Below are positions 1-10,949 of a stretch of 64,000 nt of DNA, in pieces (position 1 is the first letter of the stretch; every line of letters begins with the position of its first letter). The notes beneath the pieces were generated by a model. That model was not told the origin of the DNA. It made no database searches and saw only the letters and a list, made by a program, of their open reading frames with translations. Position numbers and translations under genes: made by a program. The stretch covers positions 372,001 through 436,000 of the forward strand of contig NW_008806282.1 in the NCBI RefSeq assembly GCF_000400465.1, in the 5' to 3' direction. This DNA comes from Wallemia ichthyophaga EXF-994 (Eukaryota; Basidiomycota; Wallemiomycetes; Wallemiales; Wallemiaceae).

Positions 1-445
1 TTACCCAGCTTGCCTAATCTCAGTCGCTCAGCTAGCTTGGTGAGGTCACACAGCCACAATCCTTGTTCGAGCACTGGTAGTATGTGGGAGTTGGAGGGAG
101 ATAGTGGAGCAACTAAAATAGATGTAGGAGTAGCGGAGAGGACAAAAATGAATTCAAGACCGACGGTGATGAGGAACAGTTCAGTATCGGTGATGGAGAC
201 AATACCGTCTCCAGACATGAAGGCGTCGGAGGTGACTAAAGATGTGGGTAGTGCAAGGAGTGCAGCACATGCAACGGTGAGTGGACAGGAACGTGCAGGG
301 GTTCGTGGACATGGACGGAGATCAAGCCAGGCATCAGAGAGCATGAACCCAAGTAGCGCAAGGTATAGGAATATAGGAAGGAGAACGAGTCGGAGTGAGG
401 GACAAGTAGTGGTGGGTTGAAAAGATGAGTTGAATGAGAAAAACT
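1..445 (-). CDS. Partial membrane protein, C-terminus off the left edge
   Basis: One minus-strand frame stays open from about 445 to base 1, so the gene continues beyond the window. The reading begins after a probable intron end (TTAAC-like branch, then ATATCAG) near 445. It encodes a hydrophobic segment (LRLVLLPIFLYLALLGF) that looks like a transmembrane helix, then a second hydrophobic stretch (ACAALLALPTSLV), then a soluble-looking region ending in LAERLRLGKLG. I do not recognise the family. The 5' exon is not resolved: the sequence from 446 to 560 is open in a different frame and I could not find a convincing donor to join them. Confidence 0.45.
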
Positions 446-1126
446 GATATGCTCCCAGTTAAGCACATCTATGTCATCAGAATTGGCGACGCTTTCAGAG
501 GATGTGAGTGGTAGGAGGACACGTGAGGGACCAAGAACAGTGGAGAAGGAATACAAGCCATTGGATTACAACAGACTATGTCAAACACAAAGCAAGCAAA
601 TGATTCAAGAAGAAATGATTACTATGTTAGATGAAGTGCAAATGCATTTGGATAACATGGCAAGATTGTAGATGTACATGTAATAGACAACTGAATGAAA
701 TGGTTAGATGGAGGTAGGGGGATAAAGCTGCTAAGCCAAGGCTGAAACATTTGTCTTCGTTTATAAGTCAGACGAAAGATGGTGTATGTTTTGTGTATCA
801 TCATTGCAGCTTTATAGGTGTGGACTTACTTGATGGCTGTGTAAGTTGAAGAGAGAAGACATGATGAAAATCGTTTAAATAGTCGAGAAATGAATAAAAA
901 AAATGAAATTTGAAGCGTTGAAAGGGGTAGTATAGGATGGGGTGTTGATTGTTGTAAATTCCAACCAATTTGAATCACCCAGTATTAAAAATTTCATGGG
1001 GATTAAATTTGAGTGCAAGTGGTTAAAATAACGATCATCTCTTTGGTGAGTGGGGGAGTTAGATGTAAAATAAATAGACATTTAACGCTTTAATAGTCAC
1101 CTCCTGACTCACAGAATAAATCAAAG
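446..1126. other. Intergenic region upstream of RPS20
   Basis: This holds the unresolved 5' end of the left-edge gene (446 to about 660) and then AT-rich sequence that should include the RPS20 promoter. Short frames here have no recognisable protein content. No RNA gene or repeat was seen. Confidence 0.5.
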
Positions 1127-1542
1127 ATGAGTTACGTCGCAAAGGACCAAAAGGAAGTTGAGCAAGTTCAAGTTGCCCAAACACACAAAATCCGTATCAC
1201 CTTAACATCACGTAATGTCAAGGCTATTGAGAAGTTCTCAACGGACTTAATCAACCGTGCAAAGGACAAGGATTTGCGTGTTAAAGGACCAGTGAGACTT
1301 CCAACACGTTCACTCAAGATCACCACCCGTAAGGCTGTGAGTTTTGATGTATTCCCTTGTAATTACAAATATACTCACACAACAAACAGCCAAACGGTGA
1401 AGGTTCAAAGACTTGGGACAGATACGAGCTTAAAATTCACAAGCGTTTGATCGACTTAACAGCAACCTCAGACGTTGTTAGACAGATCACTTCAATTTCA
1501 CTTGAGCCAGGTGTTGACGTTGAGGTTACCATCGCCGCTTAA
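1127..1542 (+). CDS. RPS20: 40S ribosomal protein S20 (uS10)
   Basis: Two exons, 1127-1336 and 1390-1542, are joined across a 53 nt GTGAGT...CAG intron in phase 0, giving 119 aa, the usual length for eukaryotic uS10. The core matches the family closely: [17 protein letters not shown] near the N-terminus, VKGPVRLPT and ITTRKA before the intron, then [19 protein letters not shown] and the terminal [13 protein letters not shown]. It is a structural protein of the small ribosomal subunit head near the mRNA entry side. The stop lies 66 bp before the UPF2 start used here, so the two plus-strand genes are tightly packed. Confidence 0.96.
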
Positions 1543-1608
1543 GAATTTTGTAGCCTTTACTTGGGAATATTTATGCATATCACCCTTTGTTTATCTCAAC
1601 CACCATCC

Positions 1609-4600
1609 ATGAATTTACAAGGAGATGTTAAAAGGCATTTAGACTTGAAACATAGTAATCAATTGGCTTATAAGTTTGTTGAGGATAATGGCGTCGAGAA
1701 TACACCACTCAAGCTAGATTCCTCCTTGAAGAGACACACTACCTTCCTTAGGCGTCTCAAACTCAATTTAGGCGCTGAGAACGTTGACAATAACATCAAA
1801 GATATCCACCAACTCAGCCTATCCAAACATCTCGAAGAAATTGTCACAAACATCGTTGAAGGCGTCATCAAATGCAAATCTGAAAAGGATTCTTGGGCTG
1901 CCGTCGAGACCATCTCCGCTCTCCACCAAAGATTCCCTATCTCCTTCTCTTCTCCTCTCATTTCCCTCTTATCTTCCTCTCTATCCCCCCCTTCGAAATC
2001 TCAACTAGCCGCTCTCTCCCCCGAGCAAAGAGACAAAGAAGAAGCTGCTAGAATTAACAAGCAACGCCCTATTCTCAGAGTCGCTGGTGAATTATACCTC
2101 GTTGGCCTCATCCCCGACTCTCCCTCTAAAGATGGTCCTAAGAATTGGTTATTTGTTAAGCTTAAAGACCTTCTAGCAACCGATAAAGATCACTCAAACA
2201 CCCCGATTCTCATCTCCTTCATTAAACACTTTTCTGCTCTCATTTACGGTCTTGATGGTGATCAACACACTCTCATCGATTCTCCCTCCCAAGAACGCTT
2301 CAAAGCCCTTTCTTCCGCCTACTACGACACTCTAACAAGAAAACTCGTCAAAGAACACCTCAAACTGCAAGATCAAGATAAACGCAACCACGAAGCTTAC
2401 ATCCGCTCAGGTGAAATCTTTCAAGACAGACAGCAATCTTACGAAAAACTCACAAAAGCTTATGAAAAGCTACTTAACTCCACTCAAACCCTTTCTGAAC
2501 TACTCCATCTAGACATGCCTCAATTACCAAAAGAACAGTCAAAGGGATTAGGCGGTTTAGTCGTCGCTGATGGCTCCACCCCTTACAACAGAGATCATGA
2601 CGAGTATGATTCTACTATCGGTAAATGGGAAGATGAGGATGCCAAAAACTTTTACGAGGATGTCTTTGACTTGGCTGATGTCCTCCCTCCTGCTGTCTTC
2701 GCAAATGTCTTGGGTAAGAAGGTCGACCAGAAGGACGATATTGGCGAGTCACCAGCACAAAAAATCCAAACAGATGAGCAAATGGATAAGGAAAAAGAAC
2801 AGCTCGTCTCTACGCTCACTTCCACACCCGACGACCCAGATGAGGGTATATCTGCCGGCCCATCTGCCCAGCTCAACGCCCTCTTTGCCAGACTGCCTGA
2901 GATGAACAACCGCGCAATGATTGACCAGGTGGCAGTTGAGTTTGCCATGCTTAACTCTAAGGCTGCTCGTAAAAGGGCCATCAAGTCAATAGCCGCTGTT
3001 CCACGCAACAGGTCTGATGTCTTACCCTACTATGCGCGTTTAACTGCAATTCTCAACAAGCACATGCCCGATATCGGCAAGGGTGTGGTTGATCTTCTTG
3101 ACGATGAGTTCCGCTATTTGCAACGCAAGAAGAATTTAGTGAAGGAGCTGGCTGAGTCGCGCACCAAGAATGCACGCTTCATATCTGAGTTGACCAAGTT
3201 CAGTGTAGTCCCAACGCACTACATCCTCCACTGCTACAAGGTGTTGCTGGATGATTTTACGGGAGTCAACATTGATGTGCTGGCCATTCTTCTCGAGACG
3301 TGCGGGCGTTATCTGCTGCGCAGCGAAGAGACGGGGGAGAAGATGAAGATATTCCTCGAGCTAATGAAACGCAAGCAACAGCTACAACACCTGGATCAGC
3401 GTCAGCAACTCATCCTCGAGAACGCTTACTACCACTGCAACCCACCTGAACGGGCTAGTCGACCTGTCAAAGAACGCACGCCAACGGAGCTTTTTATCCG
3501 CCACCTCATCTACGACGTCCTCACGCGCCGGACCGTCGAAAAGGTTTCGAAGCTCCTCCGCAAGCTGCACTGGGAAGATGAGGGAGTGATAAACGTCTTA
3601 CTCAACGTTTTCACGAAAGTGTGGAAAATTTCCTACGCTTCTATCCCACTGCTGGCCATACTGGTGTATGATCTACAGCGTTTTCATCCGGCATTCTGCG
3701 TGATGGTCGTCGACCGTGTACTTGAAGACGTTAAGAGCGGTGTAGAGCAGAATATATTCAAATACAATCAACGACGGGTCGCTGCAGTGCGATACCTGGG
3801 TGAGTTGTACAACTACCGCAGTGTGCAGTCTGGGGTTATATTCGATGTTTTGTGGATGCTGGTGACATGGGGACATGTCGGTGGACGACCCCTTCCCGGA
3901 ATGGCTAGCGGGGGTGTGCGTGATGCACCCGACGACTTTTTCAGGATACGGTTAGTGTGCACTCTGCTAGATACGTGCGGAGCGTGCTTCGATAGTGGCT
4001 TGCAGAGGAAGCGCCTCGATGACTATATTGCCTTCTTGATGATGTACGTGGCTACTAAATCAACCCTGCCGATGGACATGGACTTTATGTACACGGATAC
4101 CCTCGACGCTCTCAGACCGGGGATAGCGATAAAGAGGTCGTTCGAAGACGCTGTTAGAGGCGTCGATGAAATGATGGCGGATGATCACCATCTTCTCCCC
4201 GACCAAGGTGGTGAGGAGGAGGTTGTTTATCGCGACGAGGAGAGCGGGGAGGAGGAAAACGGAGATGGTGAAGGTGAAGGTGAGGAGGGGCAGGTTGAAG
4301 CAACTGAACCTGTTGAAGCCGATGAAGCTGATGAAGGCGATGAAGAAGACGAGTCAGACTCAGACAGCGAGGTTAGTGGGCTATGGATATTGCACGCTTG
4401 ACACATACTCACACACTACAGGGTGACGCTGAGATGGACGACGACGTAGTCCTGCGCGAGAGCGAGAGAGGGAGAGAGAAAGAGGAGATACCGCCTGAGG
4501 AAGAGGACGAGTTTAACAGGGAGCTGGCAAAGATGGCTACGGACAACAGCGAAGCGAAGAAGGTGGACAAGCGCGCATTGTTCGATCTATCGCTCCCCGC

Positions 4601-4953
4601 CAAGAAGAAAACGGAGGAAGAGGGAGGTTCAGGTGACCCAAGTCAGATGAAATTCACAGTACTCACTAAGAAAGGGGCTAAACAGCAAACGCGGACGGTT
4701 GAAGTACCTTCTGAGTCCCCGCTCGCTGTTAACTCGCGCACGAATGCACTCCAGGATCAGCATGAGCAGGCACAACTGAAGAAGTTAGTGTTGGATTATG
4801 AGAAGAGAGACGCAGCACAGCAGGATGTGAATGAAAAGAAACGTGAGTTAGGGTGCTGATGGGCGTGAAGGGGATCGACTGACACCACACTCAGGCTGGG
4901 AACAACTGTCGAAAGCGACGGGAATGAAGATAAATTTCAAGCAGGATGGATAA
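1609..4953 (+). CDS. UPF2: Nonsense-mediated mRNA decay factor UPF2 (NMD2)
   Basis: Exons 1609-4371, 4422-4842 and 4895-4953 give about 1080 aa. UPF2 is the scaffold of the surveillance complex: it carries MIF4G repeats, binds UPF3 through the third MIF4G domain and UPF1 through its C-terminus. The sequence shows helical MIF4G-type repeats beginning at LKRHTTFLRRLK, a middle repeat set around DQVAVEFAMLNSKAARKRAIK, and a third set ending with RIRLVCTLLDTCGACF, the conserved MIF4G-3 signature. A long Glu/Asp-rich tail follows, then the basic C-terminal module (KFTVLTKKGAKQQTRTVEVP). Both introns are near 50 nt with GTTAGT and GTGAGT donors. In-frame ATGs at 1573 and 1561 are possible alternative starts; 1609 begins the stretch that looks conserved. 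Confidence 0.93.
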
Positions 4954-5169
4954 AGGGATATACTTGAATAGCGTTCTACAATACCACGATTGTACATGAT
5001 CAATCGCACTGCACGGCGACGGCACCCAGCAAATACGCAGGCTAGCAGATGAGTGGATTGGTTGAATTAAATTTTGTTTTAATTAGAAAATAAAAGATTA
5101 TTTATTTCTTTGTCAAATGCAAGGGAAATGCAAGGGAGATACACGGGTTGTACACCACCCACCAAGACC

Positions 5170-5722
5170 ATGTTAACAAATCGCCTGAGCAGCAGTGGCA
5201 GTGTTAGTGTCCACGCTATCACAAAAATAAGCAAACAGAGCAGATGCCTGAGCAGCAGTGCAGTGCGTCAAGGATCCAGTGCGGGTGGATATGACGATGG
5301 ATCTGGTGAAGAGTACGCACCAGCGTGTGAGTTGAAGTTGGACTGAGATAAACATAGGCCATTCTCACACCCAAGCAGCCCTTTTGTCTCCCTCTTGGCT
5401 GCGTTTGTTCGGTTTCGCTGCTGCATCCGCCGTGGGTCTATCAGCGTACTCGTCGATGCACACGGAAGGCCAAGAACCTTTCTTAACACGCTACCTCGCC
5501 CACAACAAGCCTTCCCCAGAAACAAGCAAAGCTAACGCTGATAAACTCCTCGCTTTGAAGAAGGAACTCGCTGACGACACTCTCCTCCTCTCTGACGCAC
5601 ACCGTCCTAGGCTCCTTAGAATGTCAAATCCAGGCACTTTCGAACAGGCTTCCCCTCATAAAATTAGCCCTGGCTCTCAAGCTGATTTGTCCGATCTCAA
5701 CATCAAATCGCTTAGGGAGTAA
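5170..5722 (+). CDS. Small mitochondrial inner-membrane protein, possible complex I accessory subunit
   Basis: Two exons, 5170-5326 and 5379-5722, joined by a GTGAGT...CAG intron, give 166 aa. The N-terminus is rich in Ser, Arg and Lys without acids (MLTNRLSSSGSVSVHAITK), as expected for a mitochondrial presequence. A single hydrophobic helix follows the splice site (LRLFGFAAASAVGLSAY). The C-terminal part contains RMSNPGTFEQASPH and a final DLSDLNIKSL. This layout recalls the fungal NADH:ubiquinone oxidoreductase 17.8 kDa-type subunit, but that match is from memory of family features and is tentative. The original ATG is chosen because it opens the presequence-like exon. Confidence 0.7.
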
Positions 5723-5741
5723 TACATATATTTTACATTTC

Positions 5742-8157
5742 TCATTTCTCGTTGAACACTGCGTTATCTTGGTTGGTATATGTACGCGAACTCTCCTCTC
5801 CTCCCAATTTCAATCCAAGCCCTTCTATATCACGTTGCATCACGCACGCTAGTCTGTCTGTCTCCACATCGAAACTGCTTAGAGAGAGTGATATCGAATT
5901 GCCATCTTCTAGTTTATCCGTTGTCGGCTGTTTGCTAAACGCCGTCCGGTAGCTGTCGAGCGATAATTGTGGCAGCATCCTCGTGTAGAACGATGGCGTG
6001 GGCAGTTTGTCATGTGACTTGTCATTCGATTTGTCATTCGATATTGACAAAGGTGTGGGTGGCGAGTCCATGTATATTCCAGATGATCTCTGACTGGCAT
6101 GTGCTGATGTTTCTGGATTAGTCATGTCGTCGGATATGGACTGTCTGTGTGTGTCCAAAATTTTCACGTTGGTATTCACGTTGTTAGTGCTGGGCGATTC
6201 ACCGCGTCTCTTCAACATCCCATCACTCTCCCTCTCACTCATATCACTCTGTCGACCATCGTTGCTCGGCGCTATCTGGAGATTCAGTTTATCTAGACGG
6301 TCTAACGAGTGTTAGTTGGTTAGATCAGCTACTTATCCCCAGCGCACCTGATATTATCCCAAATCTTATCTCCCAATCCTTCTCAATACGCTGCGGGGTA
6401 TGTTCATGATTGAAAGTGCACCACTGTTCGCACCACATCTGCCTCAGCTTTGCACTCTCCTCGTAGAATTTCGTCTGTATCTCAATAAAATCCCTAACAA
6501 CACCCCTTAACGCTCTCCTCATACCTTGAATAAACACAGGTAACTCCAACCTAAGCTGAAGATCTAGTGCATGGAATGACTTGAACGCTTCGTGAGCATT
6601 AAAGATGAGTTGAGTGGATGACCATCTATTCTTAGCTGGAATCATCCCAACTGAGTCGTCAAACTCCCGCTTCAACTCGTTACGTCGAGCTATAATGATA
6701 TGCGGGTTAGTCGACAGTTTCATTATTTCCTTGAGACGATAATGAATTCGACTGTCTATTTGGGTCACTAGTGCACCATATGGTATTTTGAAAATCTCCC
6801 TGATGATCCTCGCATATGCGTCTATAGTAATTGTAGATTCATTTTCATTCCCATTTACTTTCTTTATATGGGAAAAAGCATCAAGCGAAGAAGTAGCATA
6901 CCATCTCCCAACTAATTTCGCTAGCTGGTGTAATTCTAAACTAACAGTGTTAAGCCAATCGTTGATGTTTTTGGTGAACAAAGTCAGCTGGTGTAATTCA
7001 CTATCGAGCAATCGGATGATAGTGTTGGAGGCAATTGAATGCTCTTGTGAGTATACAGGTGGTCCATTTTGTTGCATATCCTCATTAGCGAGATTTTGTG
7101 TGGATTGTATGGGTGATGAAGCGATGGAGGTAGTGATGGAGTTCGGATGGGTGGTGGATTTAGATCTGCGACGCAAAAATGTTCTGCTTTTCTTTGAAGG
7201 CAGCATTGGTGGAGTCTTTTTAAAACTATTTGGCATGGAAGTTGAGGATGGTATAAGCGGTGAGCGCGCTGGACTGTCGTCGGATGTGTGCATGTGCATT
7301 AGGAGAGCATTATCGACTGAGTCTTTCCGGAATTTAGCATCGTTGATTCTCTCAGCGAGAGAGTGAAGGTGAGTGAGAGCGTTGTTTAGCGAAGGCACGT
7401 TGTTTTGATTGCATTTAATGAGATTGTTGATGAGTAGAGGATACTTGAGAATACGTTGAAAGGGTTTTACCAATAGGGAAGGTAAATCCCAAGCATTAGT
7501 GAGACCTTGAAGTTTAGCAGAGCTTTGATCGTGCCAGAGTTGAACACTTGGATCATTTTGTAAAAGCTGGATAAGCTTGTTATTTGAAGTAGTTTGCCTG
7601 GAGCAATAGTAAAGGTATAAAGGTTCAAATTTTGATGGGATATGTTGACAGAATAGGTCACCTATATTTTCACCTTTGTTGATTGCATTTTCAAGCAAAG
7701 CAACGAAATCACAAGCCCAAAGCATAATACTTTGAATATTTAAGAAGATAATTCTTAGGTTATCATTTGATAGGATTTGAGTATTAATCGGAGTACTGCT
7801 ACTCGTGCTACGTGTCTCAGTGGATGAATTTACGGATTTGGAACGACTAAGTGGAATTGGCTTATAATTCAAAGCAGATTGATAGAAAATGTTGCAAATC
7901 AATTTCAAATCAGACGCGTAAACTTTTTCAGTGTCTAACAATTCATTCAAAATATGTGAATGAGTCGATTGAATTGAATTATTTGAATTTATAGAGCTCG
8001 ACGATGAATTACCACGCATTGGATTCTTTGGATTGATTTTTGGTGGTGATGACGCATTTAGTGGGTTGCTATCTAAACCAATGGGCGTATGATGAGGAGA
8101 CAGAGGTGGCAATGGCAGTGGTTTACTTGGTGGTGGTTTCTGTTGTGGTAAGGACAT
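5742..8157 (-). CDS. DH-BAR domain Rho guanine nucleotide exchange factor
   Basis: Exon 1 runs 8157-6348 and exon 2 runs 6301-5742, with a 46 nt intron, giving 789 aa. After a Pro-rich N-terminus, residues about 67-265 form a Dbl homology domain: the CR1 motif ILNELLDTEKVYASDL, and the CR3 helix LPSLLVKPFQRILKYPLL. A Ser-rich linker with basic RRRSKS-type sites follows. The second half (about 400-600) is helical and contains ALDLQLRLELPVFIQGMRRAL, typical of the BAR module of DNMBP/Tuba-like and fungal DH-BAR proteins. It should activate a Rho/Cdc42 GTPase at curved membrane. No PH domain is apparent. The last exon is low-complexity Ser/Asp-rich. The start at 8157 avoids overlap with YJU2. 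Confidence 0.88.
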
Positions 8158-8239
8158 TTGATCAAATTGAATGAATATTTTATTCAAATTCCCTCTAACG
8201 TGGCTGTAACGGTTCAAGCCATCCACCTCACACCCAACA

Positions 8240-9106
8240 ATGGCGGACAGAAAAGTACTTAACAAATATTACCCACCTGATTATGATCCTTCTATTATTC
8301 CTCGTATGAAGCGTGGTAAAGAGCGTCAGCAGCAAGTCAGGCTTATGACTCCTTATAGCATGCGTTGCTTAAAGTGCGGTGATTTCATCTATAGGGGTAA
8401 AAAATTCAACGCGCGTAAAGAAGAAGCTGTCGGTGAGGATTACTTTGGTGTAAAGGTGTTCAGATTCTACATCAAATGTCCCCTTTGTTCCTCTGAAATT
8501 ACATTCAAAACTGATCCAAAGAACACGGATTACGCTGCAGAGCATGGTGCAACGCGTAACTACGATAATTCTATTCAAAGGGAGCCAAAGAAAGATCTAG
8601 ATGAATTAGCTAAAGTTGATGATGATCACCCAGAAGAAGTTGAGGAAGATCCTATGAAGCAATTAGAACAGCGCACTCTCGATTCTAAGCGTGAAATGGA
8701 AATAATGGATGCTTTATCTGATATACGCACACGTAACGCTAAGAATGAGAGACTTGACGCTCAAGATATTCTCGATAAAGTTGGTAAACGTTCTACCCAC
8801 GAGTTGAACGAGGAAGACGTACAAAAGATTCAACTCGAGCAGCAGGATGAGGATGAAGTGGCAAAAGTCTTTGGTAAACTTAAACGTGGCAATGATGATG
8901 ATGATCACTCGGCGCAAGTAAACGTAAAACGCAAGCTCGATGAACCTACGCTTGAATCACTACTCTCTGAAAAGGCTAAAGCGAGTATTGGAGTATCAAA
9001 ATCATCATCGGGAGCGGTCCAACCATCAAACACAGCACACTCAGCACTTCCCCGGAAAAAGGAGAGCAAGCTAGGTGTTAAGCTTGGTGTTAAAGTGAAA
9101 AAGTGA
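8240..9106 (+). CDS. YJU2: Splicing factor of the YJU2/CCDC94 (CWC16) family
   Basis: A single exon of 288 codons. The first 110 residues carry the family's hallmark: MADRKVLNKYYPPDYDPS, a zinc-binding module with two CxxC pairs (RCLKCGDFIYRGKKFNARKE and KCPLCSSEITFKTDP), and NTDYAAEHGATRNY. The rest is charged and coiled-coil-like, ending in a Lys-rich tail. Yju2 joins the spliceosome with the NTC and promotes the first transesterification step near the branch site. The start ATG lies only 82 bp from the divergent RhoGEF start, so they share a very short promoter. Confidence 0.95.
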   Translation: MADRKVLNKYYPPDYDPSIIPRMKRGKERQQQVRLMTPYSMRCLKCGDFIYRGKKFNARKEEAVGEDYFGVKVFRFYIKCPLCSSEITFKTDPKNTDYAAEHGATRNYDNSIQREPKKDLDELAKVDDDHPEEVEEDPMKQLEQRTLDSKREMEIMDALSDIRTRNAKNERLDAQDILDKVGKRSTHELNEEDVQKIQLEQQDEDEVAKVFGKLKRGNDDDDHSAQVNVKRKLDEPTLESLLSEKAKASIGVSKSSSGAVQPSNTAHSALPRKKESKLGVKLGVKVKK

Positions 9107-9198
9107 TATTACAAAGTAAGACTACCAACTTATGTACTACTACTAACTTTCTTGTATAACAATGCATATTTACACACAAACTACCCACTCTATTCACC

Positions 9199-10830
9199 TT
9201 ACTGATGGAAACTCTCAGTTTGATTGCAGCTGTATAACGCGTTACCATCACTTGATCCCTCCAACCCAGCTTGTATCTTCTTACAAAGAGCTCTCTTTAA
9301 GAATTGCTCTCTCGACAACTCTCTCACTGCTCTCAAAACTTTCTCCAAATCCACTTTACCCGCATTGAGTGCTCTACCAAGATGATACATAGTGTCTTCG
9401 ATAGCTCTATCCTCAGCAATGAGATCGAGTAACTGATTAGACACGAGGTTATCAGCACATACTATTTCATCTACCCCGATATCCCCCCTCCGTCTACCAA
9501 CTTCCAATCCAGCAATACCTTGATTAACAGTATCATTAACTTTGGCTGCAACGCTTGTGCATATCTCGTTAACACTCTCTAAACGTGCACTCTCATCCAC
9601 TATCACTTCTCGAGCCCTTTCAAGATCTCCCTTAAGGGTTTGTTGAGAATCGTGTAATTGTTTGTGATTCTCCAATGACTGAGCTACTTTTTGTGACAAT
9701 ATCGCGTGGATGGTTGCATGTAGCTTAACTGTATTTGGATTAAGTGGTCTTGTTGGTTTAGATGAGGGTGTTATACTCTCACTACTGCTCGCTTTCATTT
9801 GTGTTCGTGATTGCGATTTTATTTGTGTCGGTGATTGTGTTTGCGTTGCTTGTGATTGTGGTATATGCTGATAAGGTATGCTGTCTGGTTCTGTCGTTAG
9901 TAAATCCGTTACACTTCCTGATACTGCCAATGGCTGAGGTGATGCTTGTCGTTGTGCGTATGAAGGTGTAAGCGTAGGTGCAGGTACAGGTGCTGGTAAG
10001 TCATACGATCTCGATGGACTCGACAACCCACCAGCACCAATCGGAGGAGGTCTTTGAGGGGGTGACTGTGATTGTGATTGTGATGTGCCTGCTGCATTCC
10101 CGTGTTCATTTCTCCAACTTAACGGTGTCTGAGCAGCGTAGTCAGTATTATCCAGCAACCCACCCAAGAACTCCCACTCACGATAGTCGGAGACATACTA
10201 AACGAAGGCGGCTTGTATGGTCTAGTAGGTGCTTCGTGACTGCTGCTCCTTGGAGAAGTTGCCGACTTTGGCGACTGCTGCTGCTCCTCTTCTCCTATGT
10301 GAGCAACAGGTTTTGCGTAGAGTGGAGGAAACATCTCGAAGCTATTTCTAAGTGCATAAGCCAAGTCAACGAGGTTGCACGCCTTCGAAGGGGAATTAGA
10401 TAAGCGATAAGCGGAGTCAAGCGCCAACACTCACTTCAGGTTTTCTAGCCCAATCGAAGACATAAGGGCTGCGCACAAGCCCACTGCTTTCGACGCCGTG
10501 TCCAGCCCGCACGAGCATCGTCGCTGTCGGCACAACGTACACCCACGGCGGAGAAGCTGGGTAATCGAGCGGAAGCCATAGCGAAAGAGGAATATTGTAC
10601 GTAGCATCTCTGAACTGTATCGGTAGCGTGCCGTAAACATTCACTAGCAGCTCAGAACGGCCGTTGTCGTGCGTGTATACCTCCGTGCGCGGTGATAGCG
10701 TCTCATTCATCTCAAGGAGACCACAAACATCCCTGCTCACACGCGACTGCTCGCGGTAATGCGTCGTTACTTCCCCCAGCCATCGAATCACCACGTCAGA
10801 CAACATGATCGTCGTGTGCAAAGAAGTCAT
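9199..10830 (-). CDS. VPS23: ESCRT-I subunit VPS23 (TSG101 homologue)
   Basis: Exons 10830-10435, 10382-10182 and 10128-9199 give 508 aa. The N-terminal UEV domain is clear (YTHDNGRSELLVNVYGTLPI, YNIPLSLWLPLDYP, WARKPE, PPLYAKP); it binds ubiquitin and PTAP-type peptides and lacks the E2 catalytic Cys. A Pro/Gln/Ser-rich linker follows, then a coiled coil (about 310-420), then the C-terminal steadiness box (IEDTMYHLGRALNAGKVDLE, FLKRALCKKIQ), which assembles with VPS28 and VPS37. It acts at endosomes in cargo sorting to multivesicular bodies. For the second intron, the GTGAGT donor at 10181 was preferred to an upstream GTATGT because only the former keeps the frame. Confidence 0.94.
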
Positions 10831-10949
10831 GTATCATAATTATATAAAAGTGCTAGAAAAGTAAAGTATCGCTGAATATCAAAGTGTGTTTTGTATTATA
10901 TTAGACGTGATGATTGTTTCGTCCTTTTATGTCAAAATTTTCATCCACT

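Noticed and set aside
5742-6242. A separate minus-strand gene downstream of the RhoGEF
   Set aside because: A 46 nt intron (6302-6347) joins it in frame to the RhoGEF, so it is that gene's last exon.
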